From contig NZ_JAHKQL010000022.1 of the NCBI RefSeq assembly GCF_018861005.1, positions 1-39,123 of the forward strand: a stretch of DNA of 39,123 nucleotides, in the 5' to 3' direction. Below are positions 1-7,606 of this stretch, in pieces. The first letter of the stretch is position 1. Each line of letters begins with the position of its first letter. The translations under genes and the position numbers were made by a program. This DNA comes from Polaribacter vadi (lineage in GTDB: Bacteria > Bacteroidota > Bacteroidia > Flavobacteriales > Flavobacteriaceae). The notes beneath the pieces are model-generated. The model had not been told where the DNA came from and did not search any database. It saw only the letters and a list, made by a program, of their open reading frames with translations.

Positions 1-109
1 CATAAATAGCTGATTATCAGACAAAAAGATACGGAAATATTATCAAACAAACAAGTTAAATAGTTGATTTTTAGTTTCTTGACTAAAAATTTATTGTGTT
101 TTATAAAAC

Positions 110-137
110 AAAAAAGTCGGAAGAAAAATCTTCCGAC
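110..137 (-). terminator. Rho-independent terminator of the membrane protein gene at 194-658
   Basis: A perfect 9-bp inverted repeat (GTCGGAAGA / TCTTCCGAC) with an AAAA loop lies at 116-137. An A-run at 110-115 becomes the U-tract when read on the minus strand. It sits about 55 bases downstream of the minus-strand gene that stops at 194. Confidence 0.75.
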
Positions 138-193
138 CATGACTAAGCGAAAGCTTCTCTTTTTAATTTTATAATATATAGTTTTAGGCAATT

Positions 194-658
194 CTATACA
201 GCCGAAGTTTGTGCAGTAGCCATAACTTTATCGTGATTTTTATAAAACATCATTACTATAAAAGAACCAACAAAAGTAGAAGCCATACCTTCTATAAATA
301 AAGTGATAAAAATTTCTGCAACAGATAAATTACCACCAATTAAAAAGGAATTTTCCATAACTAATAAAAATTCTGGATCTATAAATTCGATATAAACCAC
401 AACTCCAATTATAGAAAATAGTATAGCTAAAGCTGATGTTTGCAGTCCTAAACCTAAATTAGTAATATAATTTGTCTCTTTATTAATTTCGATATTAGTT
501 TTTACAGCTCTTCGAATTCCGTAAACAACAAACAATAAATTTAAAAATCTTAAATAAGGATTTTCATGAAGACCTAATAGTTTTGATAAGAAGAATAAGC
601 CTCCAATAAGTACCGTTGTTAAAATTGCATTTTTAATAATTATATGTATTTCTTTCAT
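194..658 (-). CDS. Small integral membrane protein, function unknown (DUF4199-like layout)
   Basis: A 154-residue hydrophobic protein with about four membrane segments: residues 8-28, about 35-50, 68-92 and 108-140. A polar stretch near residues 50-65 and a short polar tail follow the pattern of small four-helix Bacteroidota membrane proteins such as DUF4199. I assign that family from layout only, because I see no diagnostic motif. There is no signal peptide apart from the first helix. It stands alone, with its own terminator downstream and a TAnnTTTG-like box upstream at 689-696. No neighbour suggests a role. Confidence 0.7.
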   Translation of the reverse strand: MKEIHIIIKNAILTTVLIGGLFFLSKLLGLHENPYLRFLNLLFVVYGIRRAVKTNIEINKETNYITNLGLGLQTSALAILFSIIGVVVYIEFIDPEFLLVMENSFLIGGNLSVAEIFITLFIEGMASTFVGSFIVMMFYKNHDKVMATAQTSAV

Positions 659-688
659 TTTGTTTATTTTTTCTGGTTAAATATTAAA

Positions 689-696
689 CAAATATA
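689..696 (-). promoter_or_regulatory. Candidate -7 box (TATATTTG) for the membrane protein gene
   Basis: Read on the minus strand the sequence is TATATTTG, which fits the Bacteroidota -7 consensus TAnnTTTG, about 30 bases before the ATG at 658. I see no TTG/TTTG -33 element at the expected spacing, so the call is weak. Confidence 0.3.
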
Positions 697-844
697 AGAA
701 AAAAATAATAAAAAAACGATAATTAGCTTAAAATTAAGTGTTTATGTTTTTTGATGGATTGAAACCATTTAGTTTTAGTTTTTAACAATGCTATAATTCT
801 TGGTAATAAATTAGAGGATTCTATCAGTAACAATATTCATAAAC

Positions 845-1840
845 CTACAAAACAGCATTAATATTTGCCAATTCTTCATCAGAAAAAGTGGTATTTTCTA
901 TAGCTTTTACACTATCTAAAATTTGTGATGTTTTGCTAGCACCAATTAAAACAGATGTAATTCTATCATCTTTTAAAATCCAAGATATTGCCATTTGTGC
1001 TAAATTTTGATTTCTTTGTTCGGCAATTTCATTTAATGCTTTAATTTTCGGCAACATTTCTAAAACAGTTTGTGTATTTAAAAATGGGCTTTCTTTTACG
1101 GCTCTAGAATCTTTTGGTAAACCATTAATGTATTTATTGGTTAACATGCCTTGTGCTAAAGGCGAAAAACAAATTGCGCCTACACCAGAATTGCCTAATA
1201 AATCTAACAATCCATCTTCTATCCATCTATCAAATAAACTATATCTTGGTTGATGAATTAAACACGGAGTTCCTAAATCTTTAAGAATTTTAAAAGCTTC
1301 AGCAGCTCTTTCTGGTCTGTAATTAGATAAACCAACATACAAAGCTTTGCCTTGTTTTACTATTAAATCTAGTGCACCCATAGTTTCTTCTAAAGGAGTG
1401 TTTTCATCTGGTCTATGATGATAAAAAATATCTACATAATCTAATCCCATTCGTTGTAAACTTTGATCTAAACTCGCCACTAGAAACTTTTTAGATCCCC
1501 AATCACCATAAGGACCAGGCCACATTCCGTAACCAGCTTTAGATGAGATAATTAATTCATCTCTGTAAGATTTAAAATCTTTCTTTACTATTTTACCAAA
1601 GTTTTTTTCTGCAGAACCAGCAGGAGGCCCGTAATTATTTGCTAAATCAAAATGAGTAATACCATTATCAAAAGCACATTTTAATAGGTTTCTAGCATTT
1701 TTAAAATCGTCATTTTCTCCAAAATTATGCCATAATCCTAAAGAGAGTTCAGGTAATAATAAACCACTGTTACCTGTTCTTCTGTAATTCATTTTTTCAT
1801 AGCGATTTTCATCAGCTATATATTTGTTTTTCTTACTCAT
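845..1840 (-). CDS. Aldo/keto reductase, YghZ / L-glyceraldehyde-3-phosphate reductase type
   Basis: A 331-residue (beta/alpha)8 NADPH-dependent oxidoreductase of the AKR superfamily. The catalytic tetrad can be read: D65 and Y70 in FDLANNY, K101 in SSKAGYG and H141 in FYHHRP. The long NYGPPAGSAE segment and the MWPGPYGDWGSKK loop are typical of the AKR14 (YghZ/Gpr) group, which reduces L-glyceraldehyde 3-phosphate and methylglyoxal-type aldehydes. Length is normal for the group. The start codon lies inside the end of the upstream MFS gene (8-base overlap), so the two are probably translationally coupled. The substrate in this organism is not known. Confidence 0.88.
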   Translation of the reverse strand: MSKKNKYIADENRYEKMNYRRTGNSGLLLPELSLGLWHNFGENDDFKNARNLLKCAFDNGITHFDLANNYGPPAGSAEKNFGKIVKKDFKSYRDELIISSKAGYGMWPGPYGDWGSKKFLVASLDQSLQRMGLDYVDIFYHHRPDENTPLEETMGALDLIVKQGKALYVGLSNYRPERAAEAFKILKDLGTPCLIHQPRYSLFDRWIEDGLLDLLGNSGVGAICFSPLAQGMLTNKYINGLPKDSRAVKESPFLNTQTVLEMLPKIKALNEIAEQRNQNLAQMAISWILKDDRITSVLIGASKTSQILDSVKAIENTTFSDEELANINAVL

Positions 1841-2657
1841 TTTTTATTGATTTTTTTAACCCTAAAGCTGGTAATAAACCTATAATGGGAATAATTGTAA
1901 AAGTTATAAATAAATTTTGATATTCGATAATCGTCGCATTTTTACCAAGAATATAACCATTAAAAATGTCTGGTGTAAAACCAATCACAGAAATAATTCC
2001 GACTAAAGTTTCTGTAAATTCAATAGATGTTTTAGTTTCTTCGATAATTGCAAAATACAACCCTCTTAAAGAATAAATAATAAATGTTATCATTATAAAA
2101 ATTGTAAGTGATAAAAATATGAATTGTTGATTAAAGAAGTCAATACCAAAGATAACAGAAGTTATTGTTAGAATAAAAAAACTTGGAATTATTAATTTTG
2201 ATGGCATATACCTATCTGTAATCCAACCAATAAAAATAGCTGTAATTTGTCTTAAATATTGTATAATAATTGCAAAATAAGTAGTTTTTTTAAAAGAGAA
2301 ATTCCGTAAATTTTCTACATAAAACCCTGTTAATTTATAGCAATAATAAACACAAGAAATTATTAAAGAATGATAAATTACTTTTTTACTTTTCATTAAT
2401 ATAAAAGCATTTTTAAAATTGAATTTATGTTCATTATTATTCTTTTGATTATCAGAACCTGTATTTTCTTTAGGCAAAATTTTCCAAACCAAAATAGCCA
2501 CTAAAAAAACAATTAAAGTAATGCTACCAATAATATATTGTAAAGTTTTTACTTTGTCAACAATAATAATTTCTACTCCTTTTTCTAGAAAAAAGAAGGT
2601 TAAGATTTCTGCTTTAAAGAGTGAAATTGTTGCTGCAAAAAAATCTGCTTTCATCAT
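1833..2657 (-). CDS. N-terminally truncated MFS transporter (C-terminal half only)
   Basis: This 274-residue reading frame covers only the second half of a major facilitator superfamily carrier. It starts just before the equivalent of transmembrane helix 6. A polar central loop (about residues 62-85) follows, and then six helices. Residues GWITDRYMPSK match the repeated MFS loop motif (G-x3-D-R-x3-K) expected between helices 8 and 9. Full-length relatives have about 400-440 residues, so about 150 are missing. An in-frame TAG lies directly before the ATG, and the upstream frame holds no helices. The stop overlaps the aldo/keto reductase start (ATGAGTAA). It is probably a decayed gene. A functional half-transporter is less likely. 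Confidence 0.65.
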   Translation of the reverse strand: MMKADFFAATISLFKAEILTFFFLEKGVEIIIVDKVKTLQYIIGSITLIVFLVAILVWKILPKENTGSDNQKNNNEHKFNFKNAFILMKSKKVIYHSLIISCVYYCYKLTGFYVENLRNFSFKKTTYFAIIIQYLRQITAIFIGWITDRYMPSKLIIPSFFILTITSVIFGIDFFNQQFIFLSLTIFIMITFIIYSLRGLYFAIIEETKTSIEFTETLVGIISVIGFTPDIFNGYILGKNATIIEYQNLFITFTIIPIIGLLPALGLKKSIKNE

Positions 2658-2751
2658 CTATAACCCAAAAGATAAACTATGGTTGTGCTCATTTTTCCAT
2701 TGTCTATGGGCTTTTATTAAAGAGGCCTAAAAGCAAAGAAAATTACTCAAA

Positions 2752-5649
2752 TTAAAGCAAAGCTTCTTTTAATAAAGTAATTGGGTGTTTTGCAATACGT
2801 TTGGTTCCATCAAAAATTTGATGTCTACAACTTGTACCTGCTGCAGCAATTTCTGTTTCTGCACTACAATTTCTAACTTTAGGAAACAAAGTATCTTCAC
2901 CAACTTGCATAGAAACCTTATAATGTTCTTTTTCATAACCAAAAGAACCAGCCATTCCACAACAACCAGTATTCATAATAGTTACAGCATAGTTTTCTGG
3001 TAAACTCAGCATTTTAAAACTAGCAAAAGTACCTGTTAATGCTTTTTGATGACAATGACCGTGAATTTTTAAAGTCTTCTTTTCTGATGTAAAAAGGCTT
3101 TTGTCAATATTTTCTATCTCTATTTCTTTGGCTAAAAACTCTTCGAAAGTAAATGCGTTTTTGGCAATTTTTTCTGCGGATGTTTTGTCATCAGCTAACC
3201 TTAAATATTCGTCTCTAAAACTCAAAATTGCTGAAGGTTCTACACCAATCAAAGGAATATCATCAGAAATTAAATCTTTAAAAATGGCAATATTAGTATT
3301 ACAAATTTCTTTGGCTTCTTTTAAAAATCCTTTAGAAATATGACTTCTTCCACTTTCATCATGTGTTACAGATTTTACTTCATAACCTAATTTTTCTAAC
3401 AAGATTACTGCGTCTTTACCTATTTCTGCATCGTAATAATTTGTGAATTCATCATTAAACAAATAAACTGCTTTTTTAGAAGCTTTTGGCTCATATTTCT
3501 TTAACCAACTTTCTAAAGTTTGATTTGCTAATTTAGGAACAGTTCTTTCAACTGCAACACCTAATACTTTTTTTGAAAAGTTGGTATTGGTAATAAAGTT
3601 TGTAAGTGATGGGAAAATGCTTCCTAGTTTATTGTATTTAGCATTGTTTGCAAACATTTTGCTTCTAAAAGAATAACCATTTGTTTCTTGATATTGATAT
3701 AAAAATTCAGCTTTCATACTTGCAATATCTACATTACTTGGGCATTCTGTTGCGCAAGCTTTACAACTTAAACAAAGATCTAAAACTTGTTTTAATTCTT
3801 TTGAATCAAATTTATTTACTGCTGTATTATTTGTTAAAACATCTCTCAATGTATTAGCTCTTGCTCTTGTAGTATCTTTTTCGTCTTTTGTAGCTCTATA
3901 ACTTGGGCATAAAGTTCCACCAGCTTCAACAGGTTTTCTACAATCTCCAGAACCATTACATTTTTCTGCTAATTTTAAAATACCTTCATCTTTAGAAAAA
4001 TCTTGAAGTGTTTTAATAACAGGTTCTTCTCTATCAATTTCATAACGTAGGCTTTCATCCATAGCAAAAGCATCTGTTATTTTTCCTTGGTTAAAAACAT
4101 TATTAGGATCGAATGCTTTTTTTATTCTTCTTAAAAGTTGATAATTTTTATCACCAATCATTAGAGGAATAAATTCTGCACGTACAATTCCATCTCCATG
4201 TTCTCCAGAAAACGAACCTTTATATTTTTTTACTAATTGAGCAGTTTCAGTTGTAATTTTTCTAAATAAAACGACGTCTTCTCTTTTCTTGATGTTTAAA
4301 ATAGGTCGTAAATGCAATTCTCCAGCTCCAGCATGTGCATAATACACAGCATTTTGCTGATATTTATCCATTATTTTGGTAAACTCTTCTATATAATTTG
4401 GCAAATCTTCTAAAGCAACAGCTGTATCTTCAATACAAGCTACCGCTTTTTTATCTCCTACAATATTTGCTAAAGCACCTAAACCTGCTTTTCTTAAATA
4501 ATGCACTTTTGCAATATCTGCACCATATACTTTTGGATGATGATAGCCAAAATTGTTTTTTTCTAAATCTGTAATTAAATTATCAGCATAAATTTCTGCT
4601 TGTTCTATGGTTGCAGCAGAAACTTCTAACATTAAAACTGCTTCTGGATCTCCTTGTAAAAAGAACCTGTTTTTTACTAAATCAGGATGGTTTTTAGTAC
4701 AATCTAAAATGGTTTTATCCATTAACTCACAATTGTATAAATTGTGATTCATAGCAATTAGAGTTGCTTTTAAACTTTCATTTATACTCTTAAAATGAGT
4801 ACAAACCATAATGCTTTCTTTTGGAGCAACATCATCTAAATGTAATGTAATTGATGTAGAAAAAGCCAATGTTCCTTCACTACCAGATAATAGTTTTGCA
4901 ACATTTATAGTTGGTGCTGTTCCTCCAAATAAATCTGAAGTTAAAAATTCATCAACTGCATAACCTGTACATCTTCTGTGAATAGTTTCCTTAGGAAATT
5001 CGTTTTTAATTTCTTGCTGATTTTCAACCAAAGAAAGTTCATCAAAAATGGCTTTATAAATTTTTCCTTCTTGTGTTTCTTCTTTTGTTTTTTTGATAAA
5101 TTCTTCTGAAGAAATTTCGTTGAAAGTTGCTTTGCTACCATCACTTAAAATGGCATCAATACTTAATACTTTATCACGTGTAACACCATATTTTATTGAT
5201 GTGCTTCCAGAGGAATTGTTACCAACCATACCACCAATCATACATCTATTAGATGTTGAGGTATTTGGACCAAAAAATAAACCATATTGTTTTAAATAAA
5301 CATTTAAAGAATCTCTTACAATTCCTGGTTGTAATGTTATGGTTTTTGCTTTTTCATCAAAAGAAATAATTTTTGTAAAATGCTTAGAAACGTCAACTAC
5401 AATTCCATCTCCCACACATTGGCCTGCTAAAGAAGTTCCTGCTGTTCTTGGTATTAAAGTAATGCTGTTTTTTGTAGCAAATTCAATTAAAGAAATAATG
5501 TCTTTTTCACCCTTAGGAAAAGCAACTGCTAAAGGAATTTTTCTGTACACAGAAGCATCAGTTGCATATAAAGTTTTGTGTAAATTATCGAAAAGAACAT
5601 CACCAGAAAGTGAGCTATTTAAAATTTCTAAAGTAGCATTATCTATCAT
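2752..5649 (-). CDS. FAD-linked oxidase / Fe-S D-2-hydroxyacid dehydrogenase (YdiJ/Dld-like fusion)
   Basis: About 965 residues. The first half is a PCMH-type FAD-binding domain (about 35-260: RTAGTSLAGQ, GGMVGNNSSG) plus a C-terminal FAD-oxidase domain ending at GEHGDGIVRAEF. A ferredoxin-like region follows with CNGSGDC...CP and CLSCKACATECP cysteine sets. The CCG domains come last (HGHCHQKAL; NTGCCGMAGSFGYEKEHY). This fusion of dehydrogenase and GlcF-like Fe-S parts is typical of YdiJ proteins, which oxidise D-2-hydroxyacids such as D-lactate or D-2-hydroxyglutarate and pass electrons to the respiratory chain. A TTG three bases upstream is in frame, but the ATG at 5649 is the better start. 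No operon partner is evident. The exact substrate is inference. Confidence 0.9.
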   Translation of the reverse strand: MIDNATLEILNSSLSGDVLFDNLHKTLYATDASVYRKIPLAVAFPKGEKDIISLIEFATKNSITLIPRTAGTSLAGQCVGDGIVVDVSKHFTKIISFDEKAKTITLQPGIVRDSLNVYLKQYGLFFGPNTSTSNRCMIGGMVGNNSSGSTSIKYGVTRDKVLSIDAILSDGSKATFNEISSEEFIKKTKEETQEGKIYKAIFDELSLVENQQEIKNEFPKETIHRRCTGYAVDEFLTSDLFGGTAPTINVAKLLSGSEGTLAFSTSITLHLDDVAPKESIMVCTHFKSINESLKATLIAMNHNLYNCELMDKTILDCTKNHPDLVKNRFFLQGDPEAVLMLEVSAATIEQAEIYADNLITDLEKNNFGYHHPKVYGADIAKVHYLRKAGLGALANIVGDKKAVACIEDTAVALEDLPNYIEEFTKIMDKYQQNAVYYAHAGAGELHLRPILNIKKREDVVLFRKITTETAQLVKKYKGSFSGEHGDGIVRAEFIPLMIGDKNYQLLRRIKKAFDPNNVFNQGKITDAFAMDESLRYEIDREEPVIKTLQDFSKDEGILKLAEKCNGSGDCRKPVEAGGTLCPSYRATKDEKDTTRARANTLRDVLTNNTAVNKFDSKELKQVLDLCLSCKACATECPSNVDIASMKAEFLYQYQETNGYSFRSKMFANNAKYNKLGSIFPSLTNFITNTNFSKKVLGVAVERTVPKLANQTLESWLKKYEPKASKKAVYLFNDEFTNYYDAEIGKDAVILLEKLGYEVKSVTHDESGRSHISKGFLKEAKEICNTNIAIFKDLISDDIPLIGVEPSAILSFRDEYLRLADDKTSAEKIAKNAFTFEEFLAKEIEIENIDKSLFTSEKKTLKIHGHCHQKALTGTFASFKMLSLPENYAVTIMNTGCCGMAGSFGYEKEHYKVSMQVGEDTLFPKVRNCSAETEIAAAGTSCRHQIFDGTKRIAKHPITLLKEALL

Positions 5650-5814
5650 CAAAAAAGTGGTAAAAATATCTAATTTACAAATATCAGAATAATAAATCTA
5701 TTTAAAGAAAATAAGAAAAACCTTTCACTAATTTTATCGATTTGTTAAAAAAAAGGAACATTCATAACAGAATGTATAGCAATTGTGTTTAGCAGTTTAT
5801 TCAGTTTCGTTTTT

Positions 5815-6792
5815 CTATAAAATAAGATTGAATAAATAACCAGAAATGATAATACATAGGGTTACTACACCAAAAAAGATGGCAATTAGTTTTAGAGACA
5901 TTACTTTTTTTAAGAGCATTGCTTCTGGTAAAGAAAGCCCTACAACACCCATCATAAAAGCAATGGCTGTACCTATAGGTATTCCTTTTGCAACTAATAC
6001 TTGTACTACAGGTAAAATTCCTGATGCGTTAGAATACATTGGCACAGCTAAAATTGTTGCAATGGGCACAGCAAACAGGTTGTCTTTGTCCATATATTGT
6101 TCAAAAAATCCTTCAGGTATATATCCATGCATCAATCCACCAATGGCAATACCAATAATTACAAAAGGAATAATTCCTTTAAGAATTTTAAGGACTTCTG
6201 CCCAAATTATTGGTAAACGTTGTTTTAGAGTTTGTTGTTCTGCAATAAATACATCTTGTTCTCTTTGTGCATTTGCTAAAACTTCTTTTACCCAGGGAGT
6301 TAAAAAAGGTTCGAGTTTTAATTTTTTAAGAATTACATCAGAAATTGTACCCAATAAAATACCACTTACAACATAAATAATTGTCATTTTAAGTCCGAAT
6401 AAACCTACAAACAAACCAATAGCTACTTCATTAACTAAAGGAGATGTAATTAAAAATGCAAAAGTTACGCCTAGAGGAATTCCACCTCTTACAAAACCTA
6501 TAAAAAGCGGAACAGAAGAACAAGAACAAAAAGGAGTAACAACTCCAAAAAGACTTGCCATTAAATACTCTAAACCATATAATTTATTTCTAGAGAGGAA
6601 ATTTTTAACCTTGTCTATAGGGAAATAACTGTTTACAATTCCCATAAAAAAGATCACTATAAAAAGTAAAATCAGAATCTTTGTAGTATCATAAATAAAG
6701 AAATTTAAAGCTTCTGCTAAATGCTGTCCTTTTTCTAAATTAAGAACATCATACACAAACCAATCTGCAATATTTTGTATCCAATTAAACAT
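5815..6792 (-). CDS. ArsP/DUF318-type permease (metalloid or metal efflux)
   Basis: A 325-residue polytopic inner-membrane protein with about eight to ten helices. The signature TPFCSCSSVPLF (C89, C91) is diagnostic of the ArsP_1/DUF318 permease family, and a second conserved half contains VPMYSNASGILP. ArsP members export trivalent organoarsenicals. Related SO_0444-type members are linked to Cu/Zn. It is the last gene of an arsR - thioredoxin-like - permease operon, 16 bases after the thioredoxin-like gene, so expression is probably controlled by the ArsR-family repressor. The sequence alone does not give the ion. Confidence 0.87.
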   Translation of the reverse strand: MFNWIQNIADWFVYDVLNLEKGQHLAEALNFFIYDTTKILILLFIVIFFMGIVNSYFPIDKVKNFLSRNKLYGLEYLMASLFGVVTPFCSCSSVPLFIGFVRGGIPLGVTFAFLITSPLVNEVAIGLFVGLFGLKMTIIYVVSGILLGTISDVILKKLKLEPFLTPWVKEVLANAQREQDVFIAEQQTLKQRLPIIWAEVLKILKGIIPFVIIGIAIGGLMHGYIPEGFFEQYMDKDNLFAVPIATILAVPMYSNASGILPVVQVLVAKGIPIGTAIAFMMGVVGLSLPEAMLLKKVMSLKLIAIFFGVVTLCIIISGYLFNLIL

Positions 6793-6808
6793 ATTAAATC
6801 TGAGTTTT

Positions 6809-7045
6809 CTATTTTAAAAGCTCTAAAATTTCATTTTTAGAAGGTATTCTTCCTTTAATACTAATTACATCATCTATAACCAAAGCAGGTGTGCTCATTA
6901 CATTGTATTTCATAATTTCCATAATATCTTCTACTTTTTCAATGTTTGCTTCTATATTGTTTTCAGAAATCACTTCTTTTACAACATTGGTCATCAATTG
7001 ACATTTTGTACATCCAGTACCTAAAATTTTAATAGTTTTACTCAT
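6809..7045 (-). CDS. Small thioredoxin-like redox-active disulfide protein
   Basis: A 78-residue minimal thioredoxin fold (beta-alpha-beta-alpha-beta-beta-alpha). It has a C12-T-K-C15 active site near the N-terminus (GTGCTKC) and a cis-proline motif (MSTPALVID). There is no signal peptide, so it is cytosolic. Proteins of this type sit beside ArsP/DUF318 permeases in many bacteria. They are thought to handle a thiol-bound metal(loid) or keep the permease cysteines reduced, which is inference from context. A candidate ArsR operator lies just upstream at 7063-7078. Confidence 0.9.
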   Translation of the reverse strand: MSKTIKILGTGCTKCQLMTNVVKEVISENNIEANIEKVEDIMEIMKYNVMSTPALVIDDVISIKGRIPSKNEILELLK

Positions 7046-7062
7046 AATATTATTGTTTGTTT

Positions 7063-7078
7063 ATCGCTAATAGGCGAT
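7063..7078. promoter_or_regulatory. Candidate ArsR operator between arsR and the thioredoxin-like gene
   Basis: The 16-bp sequence ATCGC-TAATAG-GCGAT has perfect 5-bp arms. The same architecture (ATCGC-N6-nCGAT over 16 bp) occurs in front of arsR at 7411-7426, so both may be bound by the same dimeric repressor. Confidence 0.5.
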
Positions 7079-7096
7079 TTTGATGTTAAAAAAAAA

Positions 7097-7402
7097 TCAA
7101 TCAAAAAATTGTTGAAAAAGTGATTTTGCTTTTTCCCAGTTTTCTGTATTGATACAGTATTTTATTTTTGGTGGTTTTAATTCTCCTTGAATTAAACCTG
7201 CTTTTTTTAGTTCTTTTAAATGTTGCGAAATTGTAGATTGTGCTAAAGGAAAAACATTTACCAAATCGCCTGTAAAACAGCAAGATTGATTTTCTAAATG
7301 TTTTAAAATTGCAATACGAGTTGGGTGTGCCAATGCTTTTGCAAATGTTGCAAGTACCTTTGTGTTTTGCTGATATGTTATGGTTTCTATAGTTCGTTTC
7401 AT
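7097..7402 (-). CDS. ArsR/SmtB-family metal(loid)-responsive repressor
   Basis: A 101-residue winged-helix protein. Its helix-turn-helix reads PLAQSTISQHLKELKKAGLI, followed by the beta wing (IQGELKPPKIKYCI). Before the recognition helices lies SCCFTGDL with vicinal C41-C42, and another cysteine is at C83. These are plausible thiol ligands for As(III)/Sb(III) or a soft metal, as in the Bacteroidota ArsR subgroup. It is the first gene of the operon with the thioredoxin-like protein and ArsP permease. It is probably autoregulated through the palindrome at 7411-7426, which overlaps its promoter. Confidence 0.92.
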   Translation of the reverse strand: MKRTIETITYQQNTKVLATFAKALAHPTRIAILKHLENQSCCFTGDLVNVFPLAQSTISQHLKELKKAGLIQGELKPPKIKYCINTENWEKAKSLFQQFFD

Positions 7403-7410
7403 AATTGCTT

Positions 7411-7426
7411 ATCGCAAATTTACGAT
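7411..7426 (-). promoter_or_regulatory. arsR promoter -7 box overlapped by a candidate ArsR operator
   Basis: ATCGCAAATTTACGAT is a near-perfect 16-bp palindrome with one mismatched pair. Inside it, read on the minus strand, lies TAAATTTG (7415-7422), a match to the Bacteroidota -7 consensus TAnnTTTG, 13 bases before the arsR ATG. An operator covering the -7 box would explain repression. I see no clear -33 element. Confidence 0.5.
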
Positions 7427-7570
7427 TGGCTTTTTAGTAGAAATCTGATTTTTATCACCTTTTCTATTTTTGTGAAATTTCTCTATTTTAAAGCCAAAGT
7501 AATTCAGAAGCAAACTCTTAATATATTCTTAATACTTTGTTAAAGCTCTCTTATAAAATTTTCGAATACC

Positions 7571-7578
7571 TATATTTG
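7571..7578 (+). promoter_or_regulatory. Candidate -7 box (TATATTTG) of the M14 peptidase gene
   Basis: TATATTTG fits TAnnTTTG and lies 28 bases before the ATG at 7607. The only TTTG upstream (7536-7539) is too far for a standard -33 element. Confidence 0.35.
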
Positions 7579-7606
7579 GTTACTTCAATTCAAATTTCTA
7601 ATCAAC

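Noticed and set aside
5650..5652. TTG as start codon of the YdiJ-like gene
   Set aside because: The next codon is ATG in the same frame and is the more usual start, so the gene is placed at 2752-5649.
2785..5692. Several open frames of 60-120 codons on the plus strand opposite the YdiJ-like gene
   Set aside because: They lie antisense inside a well-supported 965-residue gene, have no family motifs and no start context. They are by-products of AT-rich codon use.
5846..6376. A 176-codon open frame opposite the ArsP-type permease
   Set aside because: The permease frame has the diagnostic TPFCSCSS motif and operon context. The opposite frame shows no recognisable domain.
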